Positions 8,927 through 17,435 of a stretch of DNA of 64,000 nt are shown one piece after another. Origin of the DNA: Pseudorhodobacter sp. MZDSW-24AT. GTDB taxonomy: Bacteria > Pseudomonadota > Alphaproteobacteria > Rhodobacterales > Rhodobacteraceae. The DNA is taken from assembly GCF_002794355.1 (NCBI RefSeq), contig NZ_PGOI01000002.1:310001-374000 (forward strand). The letters run 5' to 3'. The notes beneath the pieces were generated by a model. It saw only the letters and a list, made by a program, of their open reading frames with translations, was not told the origin of the DNA and did not search any database. Made by a program: the position numbers and the translations under genes. Position 1 is the stretch's first letter; each line of letters starts with the position of its first letter.

Positions 8927-9684
8927 GCCGATACGACCCCGCCAAAGCGGCGTTCGCGGTTGCCAAAGCGCGCCACGATCTGCGCCAGTTCCGCAGGCGA
9001 GAAATCGGGCCAAAGCGTGGGGGTGAATTCATATTCGGCGTAAGCGGTCTGCCACAGCAGATAGTTGGACGTCCGCGTCTCGCCGCTGGTGCGGATCACC
9101 AGATCCGGGTCGGGCAGATCGGCCGTGTCCAGCCGCGCGCTGATCAGCGCATCCGTGATCGCCTCGGGCGCAAGCCGCCCTGCCGCCACATCCGCCGCCA
9201 TCGCGCGCATCGCCCGGGTCAGCTCATCGCGGCCGCCGTAATTGATCGCCACCGTCAGGTTCAGCCGATTGAACGGCGCGGTGCGCGCCTCGATCCCGTC
9301 CATCAAGCGGCGCAGCTTGGGGTTCAGCGGCGTGCGGTCGCCGATAAAGCGCATCCGCACCCCTTCGGCCGCCAGCCTGTCCGCCTCGCGCTCTATATAG
9401 CGCGCGAAGATCGACATCAGCCCCACCACCTCTTCGGTGGACCGCTTCCAGTTCTCGGTGGAAAAGGCGTAGACCGTCAGCCAACGGATGCCCAGATCCG
9501 GCGCGCAGCGCACGATTTCCTTGACCCGCTCGGCCCCCTTGCGATGCCCCACCAGACGCGGCCAGCCGCGCTGCGTGGCCCACCGCCCGTTGCCATCCAT
9601 GATGATGGCCACATGTTCCGCCGGACGGGCCTGCCCTTTCTGTGCCGTGTCGCGTAAAGCCAAGCCCTGTCCCTTTGTGCTCAT
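8923..9684 (-). CDS. uppS: Isoprenyl transferase (undecaprenyl diphosphate synthase)
   Basis: UppS condenses isopentenyl diphosphate units in cis to make the C55 carrier for peptidoglycan and LPS. The 253-residue protein contains VAIIMDGNGRWA with the catalytic aspartate at about 30. Further on are GHRKGAERVKEIV, LTVYAFSTENWKR and the C-terminal DLVIRTSGETRTSNYLLWQ, all family signatures. The start MSTKGQG is preferred because longer in-frame starts extend towards frr without similarity. It couples to cdsA through ATGA. Confidence 0.96.
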   Translation of the reverse strand: MSTKGQGLALRDTAQKGQARPAEHVAIIMDGNGRWATQRGWPRLVGHRKGAERVKEIVRCAPDLGIRWLTVYAFSTENWKRSTEEVVGLMSIFARYIEREADRLAAEGVRMRFIGDRTPLNPKLRRLMDGIEARTAPFNRLNLTVAINYGGRDELTRAMRAMAADVAAGRLAPEAITDALISARLDTADLPDPDLVIRTSGETRTSNYLLWQTAYAEYEFTPTLWPDFSPAELAQIVARFGNRERRFGGVVSA

Positions 9685-9751
9685 TGTGCGCCGGGCCTGC
9701 CGCCCGCAACCAGACTTCCCTGCCCCGCCCCCTCCCGGGCAAGGCCGCAGG

Positions 9752-10315
9752 TCAGACCTGCATGATCTCGGCCTGCTTGCCCTCAAGCGTCTGGTCCACC
9801 AGCTTGATGTATTTGTCCGTCATCTCCTGCACCTCGGATTCCCAGAACTTGACGTCGTCTTCCGAAATGCCGTCCGCCTTGGCCTTCTTGATCTGGTCCA
9901 TTCCGTCGCGGCGCAGGTTGCGCACCGCCACGCGCGCATTTTCCGCATAAGAGGCCGCGACCTTGGTCAGCTCCTTGCGGCGCTGTTCGTTGAGCTCGGG
10001 GATCGGCAACATGATGATGGTGCCGTTGGTCTGCGGGTTGATGCCCAGCCCGGATTCGCGGATCGCCTTTTCCACCTTGTTGACCATGCCCTTGTCCCAG
10101 ACATTGATCGTCACCATCCGCGGTTCAGGCACGTTGACGGTGCCCAGCTGGTTGATCGGCGTCATCTGGCCATAGGCATCCACCTGAATGGGTTCCAGCA
10201 TGGAGCCCGAGGCCCGGCCCGTGCGCAAAGACGCAAATTCCGTGCGCAGCGCGTTGATGGCGCCGTCCATGCGGCGCGCCAGATCCTCGGTGTCCAGTTC
10301 GAAATCGTCAGCCAT
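9752..10315 (-). CDS. frr: Ribosome recycling factor
   Basis: Frr splits post-termination ribosomes together with EF-G. The product is 187 residues, close to the universal 185. It shows the expected long three-helix bundle with [18 protein letters not shown] near residue 20-37 and the beta domain with [14 protein letters not shown]. The C-terminal helix bears [12 protein letters not shown]. It follows pyrH by 113 bp in the usual pyrH-frr order and precedes uppS by 67 bp. Confidence 0.97.
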   Translation of the reverse strand: MADDFELDTEDLARRMDGAINALRTEFASLRTGRASGSMLEPIQVDAYGQMTPINQLGTVNVPEPRMVTINVWDKGMVNKVEKAIRESGLGINPQTNGTIIMLPIPELNEQRRKELTKVAASYAENARVAVRNLRRDGMDQIKKAKADGISEDDVKFWESEVQEMTDKYIKLVDQTLEGKQAEIMQV

Positions 10316-10428
10316 CGGTTCGTCCCTTCGTCAGCGCCCGGGCCAAGCAACCGGCCCGGCAGGCGTTTTTCTGTTCTATATGCGAAGCGGGCGCAGGGGT
10401 ATAGCCCCGCGCGCCCCCCGCCGCCGGA

Positions 10429-11163
10429 TCAGTCGTGCACGATGGTATAGGTGCCACGCCCGGCCATGATGCCTTTGAACCCGCCGGGCTCGGACAAAGC
10501 AAAGACCACCAGCGGCATCCGGTTGTCGCGGCACAGCGCAATCGCGCTTGCGTCCATCACCTTGAGATTGCGCTGCAACACATCATCATAGGTGATGTCG
10601 CCATAGCGTTTGGCATCGGGGTTCAGCTTGGGATCGCTGTCATAGATGCCATCCACATTCTTGCCCATGAAGATCGCCTCGCAGGCCATTTCACTGGCGC
10701 GCAGCGCCGCCGCCGTATCGGTGGTGAAATAGGGGTTGCCGGTGCCCGCCGCGAAAATGCAGACCCGCTTTTTCTCAAGATGGCGCACGGCGCGGCGACG
10801 GATATAGGGCTCGCAGACCTGATCCATCGGGATCGCGCTGATCACCCGGGTGTAGACCCCCAGCGATTCGAGCGCGGCCTGCATCGCCAGCGCGTTCATC
10901 ACCGTGGCCAGCATCCCCATGTAATCGGCGGTGGTGCGCTCCATCCCTTGGGCCGAGCCTTGCAGCCCGCGGAAGATATTGCCCCCGCCGATCACCATGC
11001 AGATCTCGACCCCCAGATCATGCACCGCCTTGATCTCGCGCGCGACCCGTTCCACCGTGGGCGGGTGCAGACCATAGGCCTGATCTCCCATCAGCGCCTC
11101 ACCCGAGATTTTCAGCATGACGCGGTTGTATTTCACGCCGCTTTCCTGGGCCGCTGGGGTCAT
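10429..11163 (-). CDS. pyrH: UMP kinase
   Basis: PyrH phosphorylates UMP to UDP as a cytoplasmic hexamer. The 244-residue product carries the amino-acid-kinase segments [21 protein letters not shown] and [17 protein letters not shown], and ends with the glycine-rich GTYTIVHD. I use the start MTPAAQESG, which has the upstream GAAGGAAAG; a longer frame exists but reads through the promoter region and a repeat element. It is the first gene of the long minus-strand envelope operon, divergent from miaA. Confidence 0.97.
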   Translation of the reverse strand: MTPAAQESGVKYNRVMLKISGEALMGDQAYGLHPPTVERVAREIKAVHDLGVEICMVIGGGNIFRGLQGSAQGMERTTADYMGMLATVMNALAMQAALESLGVYTRVISAIPMDQVCEPYIRRRAVRHLEKKRVCIFAAGTGNPYFTTDTAAALRASEMACEAIFMGKNVDGIYDSDPKLNPDAKRYGDITYDDVLQRNLKVMDASAIALCRDNRMPLVVFALSEPGGFKGIMAGRGTYTIVHD

Positions 11164-11206
11164 GGGCTTTCCTTCGTGTGGTTCTTTTGCGATTGGACTG
11201 CCGCGC

Positions 11207-11235
11207 AAAATGTCGCAAAACGGCGGCGGGTTCAA
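11207..11235 (-). promoter_or_regulatory. Possible promoter of pyrH and downstream operon
   Basis: On the minus strand TTGAAC (11230-11235) is followed after 17 bases by CATTTT (11207-11212), a fair sigma-70-like pair 44 bp upstream of the pyrH ATG. The -10 lies within a CGCAAAA direct repeat. This is pattern matching only. Confidence 0.3.
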
Positions 11236-11253
11236 CCTGTGACGAGCGTCGGT

Positions 11254-11306
11254 GCGGGGGGTTTCACACCCCCCGCGCCCCCCGTGGGATATTTCTGAAC
11301 AGATGA
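11254..11306 (+). repeat. Intergenic repeat, subfamily 1, copy A (hairpin plus GGGATATTT-N3-AACAGATGA)
   Basis: A GC hairpin (GCGGGGGG, loop TTTCACA, CCCCCCGC, 11254-11276) is followed by a C-rich spacer and GGGATATTT-CTG-AACAGATGA (11286-11306). The end of the element overlaps the miaA start codon. Copies B and E share the same 9+9 flanking bases exactly. It may act as a terminator in one orientation, but no T-run follows the hairpin. Confidence 0.8.
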
Positions 11307-12169
11307 CATGGATTGCCAAGCTTTCCCGCGACGCACCGGTGCTGATCGCCGGGCCCACCGCCAGCGGCAAGTCGGCGCTGGCGCTGGAGCTTGCGGCGCG
11401 CGACGGGCGGCGCATCGTGAATGCGGATGCCTTGCAGGTCTATGGCTGCTGGCGGCTTTTGACGGCGCGGCCATCGGTTGCCGATGAGGCGGCGGCGCCG
11501 CATCTGCTCTATGGCCATGTCGGGCGCGATCAGCCCTATTCGGTGGGCCATTGGCTGCGCGAGCTGCGCGAGGTGCTGGACCAGCCGGTGGTGATCGTGG
11601 GCGGGACCGGGCTTTACTTTCTGGCGCTGACCGAAGGGCTGGCCGAGGTGCCCGAGATCCCGGCAGAAGTGCGCGCGGCCGGAGATGCGCTGCGCGCGGC
11701 CGATCTGCCCGCCATGGTGGCCGCGCTGGATGCCGCCACCGCCCGGCGCATCGATCTGGCCAATCCGGCCCGCGTGCAGCGCGCCTGGGAGGTGTTGCAG
11801 GCCACCGGACGCGGCCTTGCCGCCTGGCAGGCCGACACGCCCGCCCCGCTGATCCCGCGCGCCAAGGCCGAGGCGGTGGTGCTGCGCCCCGATGTGGCCT
11901 GGCTCAATGCCCGCATCGACCGCCGCTTCGACCAGATGATGGATCAGGGCGCGCTGGAGGAGGCCCGCGCCGAAGCGCCCTTCTGGCAGCCCGAACGCCC
12001 GTCGGCCCGCGCCATCGGCGCGCCCGAGCTGATCGCGCATCTGCGCGGCGATCTGACGCGCGCGCAAGCCATTGCCGCCGCCAAGCTTGCCAGCCGCCAA
12101 TATGCCAAGCGCCAGCGCACCTGGATGCGCAACCGCATGCGGGACTGGACCGCGCTGGCGTTGCCCTGA
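11303..12169 (+). CDS. miaA: tRNA dimethylallyltransferase
   Basis: MiaA adds a dimethylallyl group to A37 of tRNAs reading UNN codons. The 288-residue protein has the P-loop GPTASGKS at 17-24 and [19 protein letters not shown], a divergent form of the usual DSxQVYR segment. It continues with [11 protein letters not shown] and the C-terminal tRNA-binding [15 protein letters not shown] and [14 protein letters not shown]. The start [10 protein letters not shown] fits the family length; earlier in-frame codons lie inside the repeat element. It uses dimethylallyl diphosphate, a product of the MEP pathway started by dxr in this window. Confidence 0.95.
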   Translation: MTWIAKLSRDAPVLIAGPTASGKSALALELAARDGRRIVNADALQVYGCWRLLTARPSVADEAAAPHLLYGHVGRDQPYSVGHWLRELREVLDQPVVIVGGTGLYFLALTEGLAEVPEIPAEVRAAGDALRAADLPAMVAALDAATARRIDLANPARVQRAWEVLQATGRGLAAWQADTPAPLIPRAKAEAVVLRPDVAWLNARIDRRFDQMMDQGALEEARAEAPFWQPERPSARAIGAPELIAHLRGDLTRAQAIAAAKLASRQYAKRQRTWMRNRMRDWTALALP

Positions 12170-12187
12170 ACCGGACGGCGCGGCAAG

Positions 12188-12220
12188 TTATCCACAGGGG
12201 CACCTCGGAACTGTGGAGAA
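12188..12220. promoter_or_regulatory. Inverted pair of DnaA-box-like 9-mers
   Basis: TTATCCACA (12188-12196) is a perfect strong DnaA box. TGTGGAGAA (12212-12220) is an inverted box with one mismatch. The centres are 24 bp apart, in the 121-bp gap between miaA and the AraC gene. Two boxes are too few for an origin; DnaA regulation of the downstream regulator, or chance, are the options. Confidence 0.4.
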
Positions 12221-12290
12221 AGTCATAATTTTGCTTGGGTTGCCTGCGATGGGCTGCTTATCTCCTCGCAGTCCCAAACGAACAGATGCC

Positions 12291-13088
12291 ATGAACACCT
12301 CTCGCGCCCTGTCCCAATTGCGTGTCACTGCCATCCCGAGACTGGCCGCGGGCGGCCGCTGGCGGGTGGAGGCGATGCGTGCGATCTCGGAACCCATGCT
12401 GCTGTGGTTCACCAAAGGGCAAGGCCGCATCACCATTGCCGGTGTGACCCGGGGCTATACTGCACATAATGCGGTGTTCATCCCGCCCGGCGTCATGCAT
12501 GGCTTCGAGGTCGGGCCGCAGGTGTTTGGCACCGCGGTCTTCTTCGGGCGTGACACCGATGTGACCCTGCCCGAAACGGCGCAGCACCTGCGAATCCGCG
12601 AGGTGCACGCCCAGCAAGAGGTCAATGTGATCCTTGATTCGCTCCAGCGCGAGATGGAAAGCGACATTCCCGCCCATGACCGGGCCACACGGCATTACCT
12701 TGGGCTGCTCGGCGTCTGGCTGGAACGGCAGGCGGTCAAGGCCGCGCCGGAAACCCCCAAACCCGATGCGGCCCGCCGTCTGGTCGCGCGCTACACCGCG
12801 CTGATGGAGCAAGAGTTCCGCAAGGGCACCGGGGTCGGCGCCTTCGCCGCCGCGCTCGGCGTCACCCCCACCCATCTCACCCGCTGCTGCCGCATCGCCT
12901 GTGGCCGCTCGGCCATCGAAGTGCTGCAAGACCGCCGGATCTTCGAAGCCCGCCGCCTCTTGGCCGAAACCAAACTGCCCGTCGCCCGCATCGGCGAGGC
13001 GCTTGGCTTTGCCTCTCCCGCCTATTTCACCCGGTCCTTCCAGCACCTCACCGGGCGCTCTCCCACCGCCTTCCGCCGGGAAATCTGA
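12291..13088 (+). CDS. AraC family transcriptional regulator with N-terminal cupin
   Basis: The 265-residue protein has an N-terminal cupin-like sensor (about 1-120, with WFTKGQGRITIAG and FIPPGVMHGFEV). The C-terminal AraC DNA-binding domain has two helix-turn-helix units (FAAALGVTPTHLTRCCR and ARIGEALGFASPAYFTRSFQHLTGRSP in pieces). The final RSFQHLTGRSPTAFR is the classic family end. The start MNTSRALS is chosen because earlier in-frame codons lie in miaA and the spacer. It stands 265 bp upstream of, and collinear with, the peptide ABC importer, so it is a candidate regulator of that operon; the ligand is unknown. Confidence 0.88.
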   Translation: MNTSRALSQLRVTAIPRLAAGGRWRVEAMRAISEPMLLWFTKGQGRITIAGVTRGYTAHNAVFIPPGVMHGFEVGPQVFGTAVFFGRDTDVTLPETAQHLRIREVHAQQEVNVILDSLQREMESDIPAHDRATRHYLGLLGVWLERQAVKAAPETPKPDAARRLVARYTALMEQEFRKGTGVGAFAAALGVTPTHLTRCCRIACGRSAIEVLQDRRIFEARRLLAETKLPVARIGEALGFASPAYFTRSFQHLTGRSPTAFRREI

Positions 13089-13111
13089 AGCAAATCCTTG
13101 ATTTTTGCCGC

Positions 13112-13140
13112 GAATTTTCCCGTTTTGCGGGAAAAAATTC
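13112..13140 (+). terminator. Probable terminator of the AraC gene
   Basis: GAATTTTCCCG, loop TTTTG, CGGGAAAAAATTC forms a hairpin with two extra A residues on the 3' arm, 24 bp after the AraC stop. Its outer stem resembles the AT-rich palindrome family seen elsewhere in the window. Confidence 0.45.
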
Positions 13141-13353
13141 TGTGCAGCGGTCGACACCATGTCGTTTTTGCGCCACAAAGAGACGACTCCGGGCGTTGAC
13201 GCGGAGCCTAAAGTGAGGCGCAATGGGCCCAATGCCCCGGTGCATCACAATGCGCGCCGGGCAACACAAGACTGGACGTGCCCCGCTTCGGCCCAGTCCG
13301 GCGCAGTCGTGCAAAACGAAATCAAGATGGCATGACCATCAGGGAGACAAGAG

Positions 13354-14982
13354 ATGACCGACACCACCCGAGCCCTGCATCCGGCCGCCCCCATGCTCGC
13401 GCGTGAGGCGCAAGCGGGCAAGCTCAGCCGCCGCGAATTCCTCTCGCGCGCCACCGCGCTCGGCGTCACCGCGCCCGCCGCTTATGCGCTTCTGGGCCTC
13501 GAGGCGCCGGTTCAGGCACAGGCCGCCGCCACGGGCGGCATCCTGCGCGTCGGCATGGAGGTGAAGGCGCAGAAAGACCCGCGCACCGCCGACTGGCCGC
13601 ATATCGCCAATGTCTATCGCGGCTGGCTGGAATATCTCGTGCAATACAACCCCGATGGCAGCTTCGAAGGCCGCCTGTTGGAAAGCTGGGAAGCGAACGA
13701 GGATGCAACCCAATACACGCTGAAGGTGCGCCCCGGCGTGACCTGGAACAACGGCGATGCCTTCACCGCCGATGACGTGCTGCGCATGTTCACCCGCTGG
13801 ACCGACGGCTCGGTCGAAGGCAATGCCATGGCCTCGCGCTTCCTTGGGCTTGTCGATGAAAACACCAAATCGCTGCGCGACGGCGCGGTGGTCAAGGTCG
13901 ATGACATGACGGTGCAACTGGTGATGTCGATGTCCGACGTGGCCGTTATCGCCAACCTCGCCGATTATCCTGCCGCCGTGACCCATGCGTCTTACGTCGA
14001 CGGCTCCGATCCTTCGGCCAACCCGATCGGCACCGGCCCCTATCTCCCGCGTGAGGTTTCGGTGGGCCAGCGCGCCATCCTTGCCCGCAACACCGACCAC
14101 ACATGGTGGGGCGGCACCGTTCCGCTCGATGAAATCCATTACATCGATTTCGGCACCGACCCCGCCGCCATGGTCGCCCTCGCCGGCTCCGACGAGATCG
14201 ACTGCAATTACGAATCCACCGGCGAATTCATCGATGTGCTCGATGGTCTGGGCTGGAACAAGCTCGAAGCCGTCACCGCCTCCACCATCGTGATGCGGAT
14301 GAACTCGGCCAATGGCGATCTCTACAAGGACAAGGCGGTTCGTCAGGCCATCCAGAAGGCGGTCGATCCGGCGGTCATTCTGGAACTGGGCTACAACGGC
14401 CTTGGCACCACGGCAGAAAACCACCACGCCTGCCCGGTCCACCCGGAATATGCCGAAATCCCCAAGCAGACGATCGATCCCGCGGGTCTGCGCCCTGCGC
14501 TCGAAGCCGCTGGCCTTGCCGATACCGAATTCGAGCTGATCTCGCTCGACGATGGCTGGGAAGCCGCCTCCACCGATGCTGTCGCCGCGCAACTGCGCGA
14601 TGCGGGCGCCAATATCAAGCGCACCGTGATGCCGGGCTCCACCTTCTGGAACGACTGGCAGAAATATCCTTTCTCCTCTACCACCTGGAACCACCGCCCG
14701 CTGGCCGTGCAGAACATGAGCCTTGCCTATACCTCCACCGGGTCTTGGAACGAAACCGGCATGGCCAATGCCGAGTTTGACGCGGCGATGACCCAAGCGC
14801 TTTCGCTCGCCGATGCCGATGCCCGGCGCGAGGTGATGGTGACGCTGCAAACCATCCTGCAGGACGAAGGCTATATCATCCAGCCGTTCTGGCGCTCGCT
14901 CTACCGCCATGCCCGCGCCGGGGTGAACATCGACATGCACCCGTCGTTTGAACACCACCATTACAAATGGTCGCTGGCCTGA
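13354..14982 (+). CDS. Peptide-type ABC transporter substrate-binding protein (family 5)
   Basis: This is the periplasmic receptor of the importer encoded by the next three genes. The 542-residue protein starts with a Tat-like signal: [13 protein letters not shown] with twin arginines at about 28-29, then a hydrophobic stretch and APVQAQA as a likely cleavage region. The mature part has the SBP family 5 pattern ([33 protein letters not shown], here quoted as [13 protein letters not shown] then [37 protein letters not shown]). The substrate (dipeptide, oligopeptide or another small solute) cannot be told from the sequence. Confidence 0.9.
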   Translation: MTDTTRALHPAAPMLAREAQAGKLSRREFLSRATALGVTAPAAYALLGLEAPVQAQAAATGGILRVGMEVKAQKDPRTADWPHIANVYRGWLEYLVQYNPDGSFEGRLLESWEANEDATQYTLKVRPGVTWNNGDAFTADDVLRMFTRWTDGSVEGNAMASRFLGLVDENTKSLRDGAVVKVDDMTVQLVMSMSDVAVIANLADYPAAVTHASYVDGSDPSANPIGTGPYLPREVSVGQRAILARNTDHTWWGGTVPLDEIHYIDFGTDPAAMVALAGSDEIDCNYESTGEFIDVLDGLGWNKLEAVTASTIVMRMNSANGDLYKDKAVRQAIQKAVDPAVILELGYNGLGTTAENHHACPVHPEYAEIPKQTIDPAGLRPALEAAGLADTEFELISLDDGWEAASTDAVAAQLRDAGANIKRTVMPGSTFWNDWQKYPFSSTTWNHRPLAVQNMSLAYTSTGSWNETGMANAEFDAAMTQALSLADADARREVMVTLQTILQDEGYIIQPFWRSLYRHARAGVNIDMHPSFEHHHYKWSLA

Positions 14983-15086
14983 TCCGGCCTGCCGGGGCTG
15001 CGGCATCGCCGCCGCCCCGGCGCTCCTCCCGCCGCCGCTCTTGACGCCCCCACCCTTCGCCGCCGCCGCAAGGGAAGGAATCCCCC

Positions 15087-16172
15087 ATGCTCCCGTTTCT
15101 CCTGCGCCGGGTCGGCGTGATGTTCCTGACGGCCCTGACGCTCAGCTTCATCGTCTTCTGCCTCACCAATCTCGCGCCCAACCTTGAAAAGCTCGCCCGC
15201 ACCGAAGGCTCGGTCCGCATGTCGGATGAGGCGGTGGACTCCTGGATCGAGAACAACGGCCATGGCGGCGCCATGGTGATGCGCTATGGCCAATGGCTGG
15301 GCGTGGTGCCGGGCTGGGTCCGCACCGATGCCCAAGGCGTGACCCGCGGCCGCTGCATCCAAGGCACGCTCACCGCCGAAACCGCGCCGCGCTTCTGTGG
15401 CATCCTGCAAGGCAATTGGGGCACCTCCACCGTGTTCCGCGAACCCGTCAGCAAGACCGTCACCGAAAAGCTTGCCGCCACCGGCTGGCTGATGCTCTGG
15501 GTGATGCTGGTCATGGTGCCGGTCTCGCTCCTCATCGGGGTGCTCTCGGGCATGCGCGAAGGCAGCCGCACCGACCGGGTGCTCTCCACCTTCGCCATCG
15601 CCACCACCGCAACCCCGGAATATGTCTCGGGCGTGATCCTCGTGGTGATCTTCGCCTCGGCCACCACCGGCCTCTCGCCGCTCCTCGCCGAATGGGGCTG
15701 GATTGAGGGGCGCACACTCTTTCTGGGCACCGCCACCTCCGCCATCGACCAGATCACCTTCTGGAACTTCGCCCTGCCGGTGATGACCATTGCGCTCTAC
15801 GGCATCGGCTATATCGCCCGCATGACCCGCGCCTCCATGACCGAGGTGATGACCCAGCAATACATCCGCACCGCGCGGCTCAAGGGCGTCTCCTTCCCGC
15901 AAGTGATCCTCAAACACGCGCTGCGCAACGCGCTGATCGCGCCGTTCACCGTCATCATGCTGCAATTCCCTTGGCTGCTGAACGGTGTCGTGATCGTGGA
16001 AACCCTGTTCAATTACAAAGGCTTCGGCTGGACGCTGGTGCAAGCCGCCGGCAACAATGACATCCAGCTTCTGCTTGCCTGTTCCGTCGTCGCCGTTTTC
16101 GTCGTGCTGGTCACCCAGCTCATTTCCGACGTCGGCTATGTGTTCCTGAACCCCCGTATCCGGCTGAGCTAA
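15087..16172 (+). CDS. Peptide-type ABC transporter permease (DppB-like)
   Basis: An inner-membrane permease of the importer. The 361-residue product begins with a membrane helix (LRRVGVMFLTALTLSFIVFCLTN). It ends with the BPD_transp_1 domain containing the EAA-like segment RTARLKGVSFPQVILKHALRNA. Between helix 1 and the core there is a periplasmic loop of about 120 residues that is longer than usual and carries two cysteines (GRCIQG and RFCGILQG, 15 residues apart) that could form a disulfide. RBS AAGGAA precedes the ATG. Confidence 0.9.
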   Translation: MLPFLLRRVGVMFLTALTLSFIVFCLTNLAPNLEKLARTEGSVRMSDEAVDSWIENNGHGGAMVMRYGQWLGVVPGWVRTDAQGVTRGRCIQGTLTAETAPRFCGILQGNWGTSTVFREPVSKTVTEKLAATGWLMLWVMLVMVPVSLLIGVLSGMREGSRTDRVLSTFAIATTATPEYVSGVILVVIFASATTGLSPLLAEWGWIEGRTLFLGTATSAIDQITFWNFALPVMTIALYGIGYIARMTRASMTEVMTQQYIRTARLKGVSFPQVILKHALRNALIAPFTVIMLQFPWLLNGVVIVETLFNYKGFGWTLVQAAGNNDIQLLLACSVVAVFVVLVTQLISDVGYVFLNPRIRLS

Positions 16173-16182
16173 GGACGCACCC

Positions 16183-17334
16183 ATGGACTCTCTCTCCTGG
16201 CCCCTGATTTTCGCCAAGATGGCCGTGCAGTTCTGGCCGGTCTGGGCCGCGCTGATCGTCACCGTGGCGCTCTCGCTCCACTTCCGCCGCCGCCTCGGGC
16301 TGTATGGCAAGCTGTTTGACTCGACCGTCGGCATCCTCGGCTTTGTCATCGTGATGTTCTGGGTCTTCACCGCGATCTTTGCCGATCTCATCATCACCTT
16401 CGACCCGCTGGCGCAGATCTCTCAGATGAAGAACGTCAGCCCCGGCACCCCGGTGCCGGGCAGCGATGCGTGGTATCTTCTTGGCGGCGATCACCTCGCG
16501 CGCGATGTCTTCTCCCGGGTGGTGATGGGCGCGCGCCGCGTGCTCACGATCGCCCCCGCCGCCACTGTCATCGCCTTCATGGTCGGCATCACCCTCGGCC
16601 TGCCGGCTGGCTATTTCGGCGGCAAGCTCGACACCGGGCTCAGCTTCATCGCCAATCTGGTGCTGGCCTTCCCGGTGATCTTGCTGTTCTACCTGCTCGT
16701 CACGCCGGAAATCCGCCAGACCGGGGTGCCGGTGGTGCTGGCCGCCATCCTCTTTCTGTTCCCGGTCATCTTCGTCTCGGTGCTCTTGAACAGCCGCTAT
16801 TTCACCACCCCCGCCAAGCGCAACCTCTATGTCGGCGTGGCCCTCGCCCTCGGGCTCTGGGCCTATTCCGGCCTTGCCTTCAACGCCGATCCCACCGGCC
16901 TGTGGTCCATGGACCCCAACCTGCTGAACGTCTTCGTCTCGGTGGTCTTCGTCAACGCCCCCACCGTGTTCCGCATCGTGCGCGGCATCGTGATGGATCT
17001 GAAATCCCGCGATTACGTCGCCGCAGGCCAAACCCGGGGCGAAGGCCCGTGGTATATCATGCTGTGGGAAATCCTGCCCAACGCCCGCGGGCCGCTGATC
17101 GTCGATTTCTGCCTGCGCATCGGCTATACCACCATCCTTCTCGGCACGCTGGGCTTCTTCGGCCTCGGCGTCTCCCCTGAATCCCCCGACTGGGGCAGCA
17201 CCATTGATGATGGCCGCCGCCTCCTGTCGATCTACCCCCACCCCGCCGTCGTCCCCGCCCTCGCGCTCATGAGCCTCGTCCTCGGCCTCAACCTCCTCGC
17301 CGATGGCTTGCGCGAAGAATCGATGCGCGATTGA
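16183..17334 (+). CDS. Peptide-type ABC transporter permease (DppC-like), long form
   Basis: The second permease, 383 residues against about 300 for typical DppC. It has an extra N-terminal hydrophobic segment (VWAALIVTVALSL) before the usual N-terminal anchor and GGDHLARDVFSRVVMGARRVL. Within the core, an insertion of roughly 70-80 residues with about two hydrophobic segments (VVLAAILFLFPVIFVSVLL and VGVALALGLWAYSGLAF) precedes the EAA region AAGQTRGEGPWYIMLWEILPN, and LGFFGLGVSPESPDWG closes the domain. It lies 10 bp after the first permease. The insertion marks an unusual subfamily. Confidence 0.88.
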   Translation: MDSLSWPLIFAKMAVQFWPVWAALIVTVALSLHFRRRLGLYGKLFDSTVGILGFVIVMFWVFTAIFADLIITFDPLAQISQMKNVSPGTPVPGSDAWYLLGGDHLARDVFSRVVMGARRVLTIAPAATVIAFMVGITLGLPAGYFGGKLDTGLSFIANLVLAFPVILLFYLLVTPEIRQTGVPVVLAAILFLFPVIFVSVLLNSRYFTTPAKRNLYVGVALALGLWAYSGLAFNADPTGLWSMDPNLLNVFVSVVFVNAPTVFRIVRGIVMDLKSRDYVAAGQTRGEGPWYIMLWEILPNARGPLIVDFCLRIGYTTILLGTLGFFGLGVSPESPDWGSTIDDGRRLLSIYPHPAVVPALALMSLVLGLNLLADGLREESMRD

Positions 17335-17357
17335 CCCATGCCAAAGGCCGCCCGCGT

Positions 17358-17407
17358 TCATCTGTTCATAAATATCCCACGGGGGTCCGGGGGTGTGAAA
17401 CCCCCGG
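17358..17407 (-). repeat. Intergenic repeat, subfamily 1, copy B (minus orientation)
   Basis: Read on the minus strand this is CCGGGGG, loop TTTCACA, CCCCCGG, then ACCCCCGT and GGGATATTT-ATG-AACAGATGA. It is the same architecture as copy A, including the identical hairpin loop, but oriented against the surrounding operon. It occupies the gap between the second permease and the ATPase gene. Confidence 0.8.
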
Positions 17408-17435
17408 TCCCGACCTTTCCCAAAGGAACCGCGCC

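Noticed and set aside
12170-12290. Possibility that the DnaA boxes mark a replication origin
   Set aside because: Only two boxes are present, there is no AT-rich unwinding region, and no origin-associated genes lie nearby.
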